DNA of 64,000 bases from Adhaeribacter rhizoryzae (GTDB taxonomy: Bacteria; Bacteroidota; Bacteroidia; Cytophagales; Hymenobacteraceae), in NCBI RefSeq assembly GCF_008629685.1, contig NZ_VWSF01000018.1, forward strand, positions 1 through 64,000, given 5' to 3'. The notes below the pieces were generated by a model that was not told the DNA's origin, ran no database searches, and saw only the letters and a program-made list of their open reading frames with translations. The translations under genes and the position numbers were made by a program. This document shows, one piece after another, positions 54,078-63,931 of the stretch (positions are counted from its first letter, which is position 1; the number at the start of each line of letters is the position of its first letter).

Positions 54078-57000
54078 ATGAAGAACAAACTACTCCAAAA
54101 GACGAGGTATTGGTACATACTTCCTCTAGTTCTATTACTCCTGGCAACGGGCGCCCACGCCCAAAACGGCAACATTAAGGGCAAAGTAACCGATGAGCAA
54201 GGCGCTGGCTTACCCGGTGTAACCGTGCTATTAAAAGGTACTACCAATGGTACTGCCACCGATGGTACCGGTAATTATTCCTTAAATGTACCCGGTGGCT
54301 CCGGTACTTTAGTTGTTTCTTTTATTGGTTACCAAACCAAAGAAGTAGCCATTAACAACCAATCTACTATTAATATTACCCTGGCACCGGATGCTAAAGC
54401 CTTAGAAGAAGTAGTAGTGGTGGGTTACGGAAGTCAGCTTAAAAAAGAAGTAACCGGGGCGGTGCAAACTGTAAGCGCCAAAGAAATAAAAGACATTCCG
54501 GTATCGCAGATTACGCAAAAATTGCAAGGCCGGGTAGCCGGCGTACAAATTAACCAAGCTACCGGTAAACCTGGCCAAGGCATGTCGGTGCGTATCCGGG
54601 GGCAGTTATCGGTTAGTGGCGGCAGCGATCCCTTGTATGTGGTTGATGGCTTCCCGATTACCGGTGGTATTGGCGCCCTTAACCCCGACGAGATAGAAGA
54701 TATTTCTATTCTGAAAGATGCGGCCTCTACGGCTTTGTACGGTTCCAGAGCAGCCAACGGGGTAGTTTTAATTACCACCAAAAGAGGCAAAATGGGCCAG
54801 ACCAACGTTAGTGTTAGTGCCTTTGGTGGTGTACAGCAAGTACCCGAAAAAGGCCGTATCGACATGCTGGATGCGGTGGAATTTGCCACGTTTAAAAAAG
54901 AATATTACGAAGCAGAAGGCAAACCTGTACCCGAAGTTTTCCAGAACCCCGCGCAGTACGAAGGCAAAAACAACGACTGGTACGATGCTTTGTTAAGAAC
55001 AGCCCCTATTCAGAGCTATAACTTAACGGTTACCTCTAACAAAGACCGGGTAAACACCGCTTTGGTATTGGGTGTTTTCGAGCAGCAAGGCGTGGTGCTG
55101 AATAATAAATACCAACGGTTTTCGGGCCGTTTAAATACTGATTATACCGTATCGGATAAAGTAAAAGTAGGATTAAATATTGCGCCTTCTTATATTTTTG
55201 ATAATACGCCCCGCACCGACGGCGACCGTGGTACCGGTATTTTATTTAATGCCCTGCATACCTGGCCTATTATGCCTATTTACGACGCCAACGGCGAGTT
55301 AACCAAGTCTAATACCCTGCCAGCTAATACCGGTAATATTTACACCTACCCTAACTGGGTACGGGCTGCCGAAGAGCTGGTAAACGAAAACAAAATAACC
55401 AACCTGCTTTCCAACGCTTATTTAGAATACCGGCCTATTAAAGATTTGGTACTCAAATCAACTATTAATATTGAGCTGTATAATAATAAGTTTTTCTTCT
55501 TTAACCCGTCTACGGCTACCAGCAGCATTAACGTAACCATTCCTACTACAGCGGTATCTATCCGGGAAAATTTCTCTAACACTACCTGGCTGAACGAAAA
55601 CCTAGCTACCTATTCCAAGACCTTCAACGAAGACCATAATTTTGAATTGCTGGGTGGTTTTACCAACCAACGGTTCCGGACAGACCGCACCCGTATTCAG
55701 GCCGATACCTACGCCGACGACCGGCTACCAACCGTACAAGGCGGACTTAACATAAACCGGGGCGGTACTAACAGCGGCGTAGATGAATGGGCACTAACCT
55801 CGCTTTTATCGCGGCTTACTTATAACTACAAAGGCAAATATTTATTTACCGCCTCTATCCGGAGCGATGGTTCTTCCCGCTTTGGTTCCAATAACCGTTG
55901 GGGTACTTTCCCGTCGGCTTCGGTGGGCTGGGTAGTTTCCGACGAAAACTTTATGCAGAATTTCAGCAAGTTAAATTTTGCTAAACTGCGGGCCAGCTAC
56001 GGGGTAACCGGTAACAACAATATTGGTAACTATACCCAATATGCTTTGGTTAACAATACCATAAATGCTGCTTTTGGAGGCAATGTAGTACCGGGCGCCG
56101 CCGTAACTTCTTTAGCCAACAGTAACTTAGGCTGGGAAACTACCAAGCAGTTCGACATAGGTATGGACTTAGGTTTGTTCGAAGACCGCGTTCAGTTTAT
56201 GTATGATTATTACAACAAAACCACTACCAACCTGCTTTACAGCGTGCAGGTGCCGCAGGAAGCCGGCTTTGGTAACTTCAACGATAATATTGGCGAAATT
56301 AATTTCTGGGGCCACGAATTTGCTGTAACCAGCCGCAACACCGAGGGCAAACTAAAATGGACCACCAATGCCAATATTTCTTTTAACCGGAACAAAGTAG
56401 TAGCCCTGGCCGAAGGCATTAACCGGGTTTACGGCACTTACCATATAACCAGAGTAGGTGAGCCGTTTGGCCAATTTTATGGCCTGATTAAAGAAGGTCT
56501 TTACATGAACGAAGAAGACCTCAGAACCTCTCCGCAAGTGCCGGGCCGGTCTACGGTAGGTAGTATAAAACTGCGCGATGTAAACGGCGATGGCATTATT
56601 ACCAACGGTGGCGACCAAGACGACCGGACCATTATTGGTAACCCGTTTCCGGATTTCACTTACGGCATTACCAACAACCTGAGCTACGGTAAGTTCGATT
56701 TTAGCATTGTGGGCTCCGGTGCTCATGGCAATGAGCTTTTGGTACGCCACTTATACAGCACCGCAAACTTAGATGGGGTATTTAACATGGTAGATGCCGT
56801 AAAATACCGCTTCCGTTCACCTGAAAACCCAGGCAAAGGCAAGTTTGGTACTACTGTAGGCGGTGGTAACGTAACTGGTATTGAGCGCGACTGGATGAGC
56901 ACGCACTTTTTAGAAGATGCCTCTTACTTTACCATTAAAAATATTACTCTGGGTTACACCTTTGGCGCCGTTAACCGGTTCTTTAAATCGGCCCGTATTT

Positions 57001-57173
57001 ATGGCTCGGTACAGCAGGCTTATGTATTTACCAAATATACCGGCGGTCCTAACCCCGAAACCAGTGGTAACACCGCCGGTAACGGCGATGGCGGTAACCT
57101 GAGCCAAGGCATCGACCTTTCGAACTACCCCGTTCCGCGCACCTTTACTTTGGGTGTAAACGTGAATTTTTAA
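54078..57173 (+). CDS. SusC/RagA-family TonB-linked outer-membrane receptor
   Basis: 1031 residues. The signal peptide ends ATGAHAQ. A carboxypeptidase-D-like domain follows (NIKGKVTDEQGAGLPGVTVL), then EEVVVVGYG as the TonB-box/SusC signature. The plug has RVAGVQINQATG and SVRIRGQ, then YVVDGFPI. The barrel ends with NVNF. With the SusD gene 51 bases downstream it forms a glycan or oligosaccharide uptake complex. The preceding 700-base leader contains the ATCCTGTT sites. Confidence 0.95.
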   Translation: MKNKLLQKTRYWYILPLVLLLLATGAHAQNGNIKGKVTDEQGAGLPGVTVLLKGTTNGTATDGTGNYSLNVPGGSGTLVVSFIGYQTKEVAINNQSTINITLAPDAKALEEVVVVGYGSQLKKEVTGAVQTVSAKEIKDIPVSQITQKLQGRVAGVQINQATGKPGQGMSVRIRGQLSVSGGSDPLYVVDGFPITGGIGALNPDEIEDISILKDAASTALYGSRAANGVVLITTKRGKMGQTNVSVSAFGGVQQVPEKGRIDMLDAVEFATFKKEYYEAEGKPVPEVFQNPAQYEGKNNDWYDALLRTAPIQSYNLTVTSNKDRVNTALVLGVFEQQGVVLNNKYQRFSGRLNTDYTVSDKVKVGLNIAPSYIFDNTPRTDGDRGTGILFNALHTWPIMPIYDANGELTKSNTLPANTGNIYTYPNWVRAAEELVNENKITNLLSNAYLEYRPIKDLVLKSTINIELYNNKFFFFNPSTATSSINVTIPTTAVSIRENFSNTTWLNENLATYSKTFNEDHNFELLGGFTNQRFRTDRTRIQADTYADDRLPTVQGGLNINRGGTNSGVDEWALTSLLSRLTYNYKGKYLFTASIRSDGSSRFGSNNRWGTFPSASVGWVVSDENFMQNFSKLNFAKLRASYGVTGNNNIGNYTQYALVNNTINAAFGGNVVPGAAVTSLANSNLGWETTKQFDIGMDLGLFEDRVQFMYDYYNKTTTNLLYSVQVPQEAGFGNFNDNIGEINFWGHEFAVTSRNTEGKLKWTTNANISFNRNKVVALAEGINRVYGTYHITRVGEPFGQFYGLIKEGLYMNEEDLRTSPQVPGRSTVGSIKLRDVNGDGIITNGGDQDDRTIIGNPFPDFTYGITNNLSYGKFDFSIVGSGAHGNELLVRHLYSTANLDGVFNMVDAVKYRFRSPENPGKGKFGTTVGGGNVTGIERDWMSTHFLEDASYFTIKNITLGYTFGAVNRFFKSARIYGSVQQAYVFTKYTGGPNPETSGNTAGNGDGGNLSQGIDLSNYPVPRTFTLGVNVNF

Positions 57174-57224
57174 GCAGGTAGTAGGTAATTAAAATATATC
57201 ATTAAATTCTTGTTAAGATATAAA

Positions 57225-58739
57225 ATGAAAAAATCATATATAATAACCCTTCTTTTAAGCTGTGGCCTGTTAGGGAGTTGTGGCGACGACTTTTTATCTA
57301 TCGTGCCGGAAACCCAGTTAAGCTCGGCCACCTTTTTCACCAAAGAAGCCGATTTTCAGCAAGCTGTTAATGCTGCGTATGTACCTTTAAGAACCATTAC
57401 CAACAACAGTGGTACGGCGGGGGGCGCCTGGATTTTAGGTGAACAGCACTCCGACAATACTTATTACGTACGTAATCCGCTTTTTGGCGCAACCGAGCAG
57501 GAAGAAGACGTGGCTGATTTTGCGTTGCCCGAAGCCAATGGGGTTACCTCTAATGAGCACGTGCGCGAGCAATACCGGCAAGATTATTTAATTATTGCCC
57601 GTACTAACCAGATTTTAGATTTAATAGATAAGGTAGAATTTGGCGCCGACTCCAAGAACAATATTAAAGGACAAGCTTTGTTTCTGCGGGCTTACGCTTA
57701 TTTTGAGTTGGTTCGTTATTTTGGCAAAGTTCCGTTACACTTAACGCCGGTTACCAATCGTTCCGAAGCCGCTTTACCTTTATCTGAGGAAGCGGACATC
57801 TACAATCAAATAATAAAGGATGTATCAGAAGCGATTCCGTTGTTGCCGCTAAAATCTAAACAAGAAGCCGGCCGCGTTACTTCCGGAGCCGCCAGAATGT
57901 TACTGGCCAATGTGTATATTGTACAGAAAAAATGGGCCGAAGCCGAGAAACTGCTGAAAGAAATTGTAGCCAGCAACGAGTATAGTTTAATTCAGAACTA
58001 TGAAAACGTTTTCTCTACTTCTACCGGCAACAAAAATAACCAAGAGTCAGTTTTCGAAGTGCAGTTCCTGGAAGGTTCAGCAGGCTTAAGTGGTAACTTC
58101 CTGTATCATTTTATTCCGCGCGATATTACAGCGGCCGAAATTGTAACCATTACGGGTACCACTAATCCGCAACCGCTTAGCGGCGAAGGTTATAATATTC
58201 CTACGCCAGATATTATTGCGGCCTACGAACCCGGCGACCTCCGGAAAGATGCTTCTATTGCTTATATTACCTTAAGCAACAGCTCCCGTCTAAATAAAAC
58301 CTATCCGTACATTAAGAAATATGCCAAACCGCATGCGCTTAATAACAACCATGGCATGAACTGGCCGGTTTACCGTTATTCCGAAGTATTATTATTTTTA
58401 GCCGAAGCCCTGAACGAACAAGGTAAATCTGGTGAAGCAGCCACCTTCCTGAACCAAGTGCGTAAACGGGCTGGCTTGGGAGAGGCATCCGGCGACTTGC
58501 GCGAAGCTATTTACAAAGAAAGACGCGTAGAACTAGCCTTCGAAAACAAACGCTGGTTTGACTTAGTACGCACCGGCCGGGCCATAGACGTAATTACGGC
58601 TTACGGCAACCGCATAAAAGCTAACCCACAGGCTTATTATTACCCAGAAGGTAGAACGCCACGTCCTCACGCTTTTAGTAATATTAAGGTGTTTTATCCG
58701 CTGCCAGCCGATGAAGCTGCTTTAAGTCCACATTTCTAA
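57225..58739 (+). CDS. SusD/RagB-family surface lipoprotein
   Basis: 504 residues from the ATG at 57225; the earlier in-frame start at 57210 lacks support. LLLSCGLLGSC is the signal with lipobox Cys; DDFLSIVPETQLSSATFFT and the later YFELVRYFGKVPLHL (TPR-like fold) and RRVELAFENKRWFDLVRTG segments are SusD hallmarks. It captures sugars for the SusC channel. Ends 276 bases before the DUF4432 gene. Confidence 0.95.
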   Translation: MKKSYIITLLLSCGLLGSCGDDFLSIVPETQLSSATFFTKEADFQQAVNAAYVPLRTITNNSGTAGGAWILGEQHSDNTYYVRNPLFGATEQEEDVADFALPEANGVTSNEHVREQYRQDYLIIARTNQILDLIDKVEFGADSKNNIKGQALFLRAYAYFELVRYFGKVPLHLTPVTNRSEAALPLSEEADIYNQIIKDVSEAIPLLPLKSKQEAGRVTSGAARMLLANVYIVQKKWAEAEKLLKEIVASNEYSLIQNYENVFSTSTGNKNNQESVFEVQFLEGSAGLSGNFLYHFIPRDITAAEIVTITGTTNPQPLSGEGYNIPTPDIIAAYEPGDLRKDASIAYITLSNSSRLNKTYPYIKKYAKPHALNNNHGMNWPVYRYSEVLLFLAEALNEQGKSGEAATFLNQVRKRAGLGEASGDLREAIYKERRVELAFENKRWFDLVRTGRAIDVITAYGNRIKANPQAYYYPEGRTPRPHAFSNIKVFYPLPADEAALSPHF

Positions 58740-59014
58740 TATTTTAATCAGCCGTTTTCTGATAAAACAGAAGTGGTAAAGCACGCCAACAGAAAGGTAA
58801 TAATCCTGTCTGTTGGTGTGCTTACTTAATGTTTAAACAGGTACCAAAGTATTTCATTACTGCTTCCAGGGTAAAAATTTTGTATTTATTAGCAAAAACA
58901 GGTTTTATTTATTTACTTACTTTGGCCTAAATAATAGCAGGCAGCAGGGCAGGTAACAGTTTTTTAGATTAATATTTATTTTCTTAAACATTTAATTAAG
59001 CACAAACAACAGTT

Positions 59015-60082
59015 TTGACACCACCAAACTGGCAACATAAAATATCAAACCCAGCCCAACTCGGCGGCATCGAAACCTCGGTGCTCGACAACGGCGCTGG
59101 CCGCGGCACCCGCATTGCTTGGATAAACACCGGCACCGGCTTACGCTACAAAGTAGTACTGGATAGAGCCATGGATATTGCCGATGCCTTTTATAACCAG
59201 CACAGTTTAGCCTGGCTCAGCCACGGCGGCGTAACCCCACCGCAACCTTTATCAGACAAAGGCATTGCCTGGCTCCGCACCTTTAGCGGCGGCCTAATTA
59301 CCACCTGCGGGCTTTCGCACGTGGGCGGCCCCGAAACCGATGGATTTGGCGAACGCGGCCTGCACGGGCAAATCAGTAATATTCCGGCCGAAATAGAATC
59401 AATTATCCAACCCGACCCACTTACGGGCAATCTGGCCATGAGCATTACCGGGCGCATGCGCGAAACGCAGGTACTCGGCCCCAGCTTAGAACTAAAACGT
59501 ACCATATCCGGCACCCTCGGCCAACCAATAATAAAAATTCAGGACGAAGTAATAAACCGCGGCAATACGCCTGCACCGCACATGCTGCTGTACCATTGCA
59601 ATTTTGGCTGGCCCTTGGTTGATGAAAACACCCAAATAATCTGGCAAGGCAACTGGATTTCGCGCGACGCGCCCAACAACAAAATATTCCGCGAAGGCAA
59701 TAATTTTAAGCAATGCCTCGCCCCCACCGACGAACACAACGGCTCCGGCGAAGAAGCCGCTTTTATAGATATTACCCCCGATGCCAATGGCAACTGCACC
59801 TGCGGTTTGTACAACGCCCAACTTGGTTTTGCCTTAGCCTTGCGGTTCCCGAAGTCGCAATTGCCCTGGCTTACCAACTGGCAGCACTTTGGTAAAAACG
59901 AATACGTAACCGGCCTGGAACCCGGCACCAACACGCCCATTGGTCAGGCCAAAGCCCGGGCGCAAAACCAGTTGATAATGCTGGCACCCGGCGAAACCCG
60001 AAAATATAACCTGGAGATAGAAATATTAACCGAAGAATTATCCATCAGCAATTTTTTAAATAACACCACAATAGAGAACTAA
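59015..60082 (+). CDS. DUF4432 aldose-1-epimerase-like protein
   Basis: 355 residues; starts with TTG (59015). No signal; cytosolic. DRAMDIADAFYN, TFSGGLITTCGLSHVGG, ERGLHGQISNIPAE (His), YHCNFGWPL and the final GLEPGTN fit DUF4432, which has the galactose-mutarotase fold. Acts on sugar anomers or sugar acids, substrate unknown. First of a four-gene sugar-catabolism run; followed after 14 bases by the cupin gene. Confidence 0.85.
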   Translation: MTPPNWQHKISNPAQLGGIETSVLDNGAGRGTRIAWINTGTGLRYKVVLDRAMDIADAFYNQHSLAWLSHGGVTPPQPLSDKGIAWLRTFSGGLITTCGLSHVGGPETDGFGERGLHGQISNIPAEIESIIQPDPLTGNLAMSITGRMRETQVLGPSLELKRTISGTLGQPIIKIQDEVINRGNTPAPHMLLYHCNFGWPLVDENTQIIWQGNWISRDAPNNKIFREGNNFKQCLAPTDEHNGSGEEAAFIDITPDANGNCTCGLYNAQLGFALALRFPKSQLPWLTNWQHFGKNEYVTGLEPGTNTPIGQAKARAQNQLIMLAPGETRKYNLEIEILTEELSISNFLNNTTIEN

Positions 60083-60096
60083 GAAGTATATTTTTT

Positions 60097-61320
60097 ATGG
60101 AAACAATGGAAAAAGTAAGTTTAGCGGGGAAGGCTTTAGAGCAGGGAAAAGGCATTTTGCGTTTGGCACCAACCTGGGTACCCCGCTCTTTTTGTGTGCC
60201 TGGTCGCAGAATAAAATTACACCCGGATGATTATTATGTACTGGGCGGCGAGCGCGGCGGCATAGATGAGCGTTGGTTATCTTCTACCACCCCGGCTAAA
60301 AATGGCCCCTTAACCGGCGAAAACGAAGGTTTAAGCGCAGTGGTATTTAACGATGGCAACTCGGAGCAGCAATTCTTACTAAAAGATGCCATAGACGAAT
60401 TAAAAGGCGAAATAATCGGCGACCGCTTGTGGAACGAATACGGCGCCTGGCCCATGTATTCCAAGTTCTTCGACAACATGGGGCCGCTGCCGCACCACAT
60501 TCACCACAGCGATGAATACGCCGCCATGGTGGGCCAGTTAGGCAAACCCGAAGCTTATTATTTTCCGCCGCAATTAAATAACCACGGCGGCGACTTCCCT
60601 TATACTTTCTTCGGCATTGCGCCCGGTACCACCAAAGAGCAGATTAAAGAATGCTTGCAAAACTTTACCAAAGGCGATAATAAAATAACTAATTTTTCTT
60701 CGGCTTACCGCCTGGAGCCGGGCACCGGTTGGGATGTGCCCCCCGGAATATTGCATGCTCCCGGCAGCTTGTGTACTTACGAGCCCCAGAAAGCTTCCGA
60801 TATATTTGCTATGTACCAATCGTTGGTAAACGAAGCCATTATTCCGGAAGAATTATTGTGGAACGGTACGCCCGAAGACCGCAAAGGCGATTACGACCTG
60901 TTGGTAGAAGTAATTGACTGGGAAGCGAACGTTGACCCGCATTTTATGCAAAATCATTTTATGCGGCCTAAACCGGTAAAGGCATTAGAAGAAATGCAAG
61001 CCGAAGGCTACATTGAAAACTGGATTTGCTACAAGAACGAGGCTTACAGCGCCAAAGAATTAACCGTACTGCCGGGCCAAACGGTAACCATAAAGGACGG
61101 TGGTGCTTACGGTTTAATTATGATGCAGGGTCACGGCAAAATGGGCGTTTGGGATATTGAAACCCCAGCCTTAATCCGTTACGGCCAATTAACCAACGAC
61201 GAGTTTTTTGTAAGCGAGAAAGCGGCCATGGAAGGCGTTACCATTGTAAATTATTCCACTACCGACCCCATTGTAATGCTGAAACACTTTGGCCCGAACA
61301 ACCCGGATTTGGTTCTGTAA
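60097..61320 (+). CDS. Cupin-fold mannose-6-phosphate-isomerase-like protein
   Basis: 407 residues. GPLPHHIHHSDEYA (about 128-141) gives the His-x-His and Glu metal site of a cupin, and WDVPPGILHAPGSLCTYEP (about 211-229) gives the second His of the site. A second cupin-like half is from about 325 on (VLPGQTVTIKDGGAYGLI). Likely a sugar isomerase; the exact substrate cannot be seen. Followed by a 21-bp inverted repeat, then the TIM-barrel gene. Confidence 0.75.
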   Translation: METMEKVSLAGKALEQGKGILRLAPTWVPRSFCVPGRRIKLHPDDYYVLGGERGGIDERWLSSTTPAKNGPLTGENEGLSAVVFNDGNSEQQFLLKDAIDELKGEIIGDRLWNEYGAWPMYSKFFDNMGPLPHHIHHSDEYAAMVGQLGKPEAYYFPPQLNNHGGDFPYTFFGIAPGTTKEQIKECLQNFTKGDNKITNFSSAYRLEPGTGWDVPPGILHAPGSLCTYEPQKASDIFAMYQSLVNEAIIPEELLWNGTPEDRKGDYDLLVEVIDWEANVDPHFMQNHFMRPKPVKALEEMQAEGYIENWICYKNEAYSAKELTVLPGQTVTIKDGGAYGLIMMQGHGKMGVWDIETPALIRYGQLTNDEFFVSEKAAMEGVTIVNYSTTDPIVMLKHFGPNNPDLVL

Positions 61321-61368
61321 TCTAATAAACCTTTGCTTTGATAAAATGATTATTTTAGATTAAAGCAG

Positions 61369-61441
61369 CCCACACCTGTCATTCAGGAGGAACCTATTTA
61401 GCAGGTTGCCAAAAAGTTTTCTCCTGAATGACAGGTGTGGG
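61369..61441. repeat. Inverted repeat with 21-bp perfect arms
   Basis: Left arm 61369-61389 starts CCCACACCTGTCATTC; right arm 61421-61441 ends GAATGACAGGTGTGGG. A small inner stem (AACCT/AGGTT) lies in the loop. No T run follows, so it is more likely an RNA processing or attenuation element, or a mobile repeat, than a terminator. Confidence 0.65.
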
Positions 61442-61509
61442 TTCCAAAAACCTAATCTTGTCTTATAACTTTAAACTTATAACTTTTAACTCAATAAAAT
61501 CCACCGCAT

Positions 61510-62574
61510 ATGACCAATAATAATTATCCAAAATTGCACAATGCCACCTGGCCGGGCCTGGTAGGCAAAGGCGATGGCTCTGAGCCCGTAATTCCGTTTG
61601 ACACCATGCTGGAAATGACCGCTGCTGCCGAAGTAGACGGTATAAAGTTCGATGGCATTGATATTGGCCTGATGGACCCGCACATTAATATTGACAGCAG
61701 CGACGATGATATTAAGCGCCTGGCCGATAAAGTAGGCAACCTGAATCTGAATATTGGCAGCATGGTAGCGCCTATTTGGGGCGGTCCGGCTATGGGCAGC
61801 CAGGCAGAACGCGCTAGTTTCGTAGAAATGGTGCGTAAATCCTGCCATTTCGGTCAGAAATTACGCGACCTGGGCGTGCGGCCTTACGGTGTTATCCGCA
61901 TCGATTCGGCCAGTTCGCCGCAAAGCTGGGCCGTTGACCCGGTTAATAACTCAAAACTCATTGTCCAAACTTTTCAGGAAGCCTGCGATGTAGCCGCCGA
62001 TTTTGGCGAGAAATTAGCCGCCGAAGGCGAAATCTGCTGGGCCGGCATGCACAGTTGGCGGGCCATGATTCAAACCTTAGAAGCCGTAGACCGGCCTAAC
62101 ATGGGTTTCCAGGCCGATATGGCGCATACCCTGTTGTACCTGATGGGTTACAACAGCCCCGAAGACCGGATATTACCCGAAAACTACGACTGGAGCGACC
62201 GGGCACCTTTAACCGCCGGTCTGAAGCAACTTACCGCTGCCTTGCGCCCCTGGACTATCGACTTCCACGTAGCCCAGAACGATGGCACCGTATTCGGCTC
62301 CGGCTCACACGATAAAACTGGTCGCCATTGCCAAGCCCTCGACCCGAACGGTAAATTAAATATTGTAGAAGATGCCGGCCACTGGCTGCGCGACGAAAAC
62401 GGCGAACTGACCAAAGCTTTCCAGCATATTTGCTGGGATGGCTGTATGTTCCCGAACCAGGTAATGAATAACCAGCAAACCTGGAACGATATTCTGGCTA
62501 CCATGATAAAAGTACGGGAAGCGCACGGCTGGCAAGCACCGGTAAATGTAAATGCAGAATCTTTAATAAGATAA
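61510..62574 (+). CDS. Sugar phosphate isomerase/epimerase-type TIM-barrel protein
   Basis: 354 residues, cytosolic. Probable metal ligands: GEICWAGMHSWR (E near 177), GFQADMAHT (D, H), DFHVAQNDGTVFGSGSHD (H), as in xylose-isomerase-like barrels. No specific family is named with confidence. It lies between the cupin and Gfo/Idh/MocA genes, a combination typical of oxidation-first glycoside metabolism. 6 bases precede the next start. Confidence 0.8.
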   Translation: MTNNNYPKLHNATWPGLVGKGDGSEPVIPFDTMLEMTAAAEVDGIKFDGIDIGLMDPHINIDSSDDDIKRLADKVGNLNLNIGSMVAPIWGGPAMGSQAERASFVEMVRKSCHFGQKLRDLGVRPYGVIRIDSASSPQSWAVDPVNNSKLIVQTFQEACDVAADFGEKLAAEGEICWAGMHSWRAMIQTLEAVDRPNMGFQADMAHTLLYLMGYNSPEDRILPENYDWSDRAPLTAGLKQLTAALRPWTIDFHVAQNDGTVFGSGSHDKTGRHCQALDPNGKLNIVEDAGHWLRDENGELTKAFQHICWDGCMFPNQVMNNQQTWNDILATMIKVREAHGWQAPVNVNAESLIR

Positions 62575-62580
62575 TTAAGT

Positions 62581-63777
62581 ATGACCGCAAAAAAAGAATT
62601 AAGAATAGGATTAATTGGCGGCGGTTTCATGGGCCGCACCCACTCTAATGGTTACAAGCGCGTAAGCGATTTTTTTCCGGAACTAGCTTATAAGCCCGTA
62701 TTAAAAGCCGTTTGTACGCGCAACGCCGATAAAGTACGGGCTTTTGCCGAGCAATGGGGCTACGAGTCTTACGAAACCGACTGGCGCGCCGTTATTGCCC
62801 GCGACGATATTGATGCGATTGATATTTGTACACCCAACGATACCCACGCCGAGATTGCCATTGCGGCAGCCGCAGCCGGTAAAATGATTCTGTGCGAAAA
62901 GCCTTTGTCCAGGACTTTGGCCGAAGGTCAGCAAATGGTGGATGCCATTGAAAAAGCCGGCGTTCCTAATACCGTTTGGTATAACTATCGTCGTTTGCCG
63001 GCGGTTTCTTTAGCCAAGCAAATTATTGATTCGGGTAAACTGGGCCGGATTTTCCATTACCGGGCTAACTTTTTGCAGGACTGGACCATTAGCGCCGAAG
63101 TACCACAGGGTGGCGCCGGCACCTGGCGTTTGGACGTTGAAGCCGCTGGTTCAGGTGTTACCGGTGATTTATTGGCGCATTGCATCGATACGGCCATGTG
63201 GCTGAACGGCGGCATTACCGATGTCTCGGCGATGACCGAAACTTTTGTAAAAGAACGTACCCACGCGGTTACCGGTCAGAAACAAAAAGTAGGCATCGAT
63301 GATGCCTGTATTTTCCATTGCCATTTCGAGAACGGCTCGTTGGGCCTTTTTGAATCTACCCGTTATGCCCGCGGCCACAAAGCACTGTATACTTTTGAAA
63401 TTAACGGCGAACATGCTTCCATCCGTTGGGATTTGCACGACTTAAACCGCCTGGAATATTTCGATCACCGCGACGAATCGATTGTACGCGGCTGGCGCTC
63501 TATCCACGTTACCGACGGCGACCAACCTTACATGGATAAATGGTGGGTACCCGGTTTGGGTATTGGTTACGAACACAGCTTCGTGCACCAGGTAGCCGAC
63601 TTCCTGAAGAGTTTAGAAACCGGCGAGCCTTGCTCGCCTACTTTCCAGGAATCTTTAGAAACCCAGAAAGTTTGCGAAGCCGTGTTGGAATCGGCTGCTA
63701 CCAGAAGCTGGAAAGATACCGGCGTAACCAGCCAGGCTAACCTGCAAAATCAGGAAGTGGGCGCTGCCGCTGTGTAA
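62581..63777 (+). CDS. Gfo/Idh/MocA-family oxidoreductase
   Basis: 398 residues. [17 protein letters not shown] (9-25) is the NAD(P) Rossmann loop; [20 protein letters not shown] and CEKPL (about 101-105, with the conserved Lys) follow, then the C-terminal alpha/beta domain with [13 protein letters not shown]. These enzymes oxidise sugars at C3 or C2 with NAD. Last gene of the run; a terminator follows. With a DUF1080 protein at the locus it may generate the 3-keto substrate. Confidence 0.9.
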   Translation: MTAKKELRIGLIGGGFMGRTHSNGYKRVSDFFPELAYKPVLKAVCTRNADKVRAFAEQWGYESYETDWRAVIARDDIDAIDICTPNDTHAEIAIAAAAAGKMILCEKPLSRTLAEGQQMVDAIEKAGVPNTVWYNYRRLPAVSLAKQIIDSGKLGRIFHYRANFLQDWTISAEVPQGGAGTWRLDVEAAGSGVTGDLLAHCIDTAMWLNGGITDVSAMTETFVKERTHAVTGQKQKVGIDDACIFHCHFENGSLGLFESTRYARGHKALYTFEINGEHASIRWDLHDLNRLEYFDHRDESIVRGWRSIHVTDGDQPYMDKWWVPGLGIGYEHSFVHQVADFLKSLETGEPCSPTFQESLETQKVCEAVLESAATRSWKDTGVTSQANLQNQEVGAAAV

Positions 63778-63840
63778 TCAGTTTAACTAAAAGTAAAAAA
63801 TAGCAGCTTGGCTAAGCTGAACTGCTATTACCAATTAACG

Positions 63841-63895
63841 GGGCTGTTGAATACAGGAGGACCAAAAGGCTTTTCCTTTTTCAACAGCCCTTTTT
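63841..63895 (+). terminator. Terminator after the sugar operon
   Basis: GGGCTGTTGAA (63841-63851) and TTCAACAGCCC (63880-63890) form an 11-bp perfect stem followed by TTTTT. The 28-base loop, with AGGAGG and a smaller AAAAGG/CCTTTT stem, is unusually long. Confidence 0.8.
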
Positions 63896-63931
63896 ACAAA
63901 TATTGTTTATTCCTACTTATTCCACCACGCT

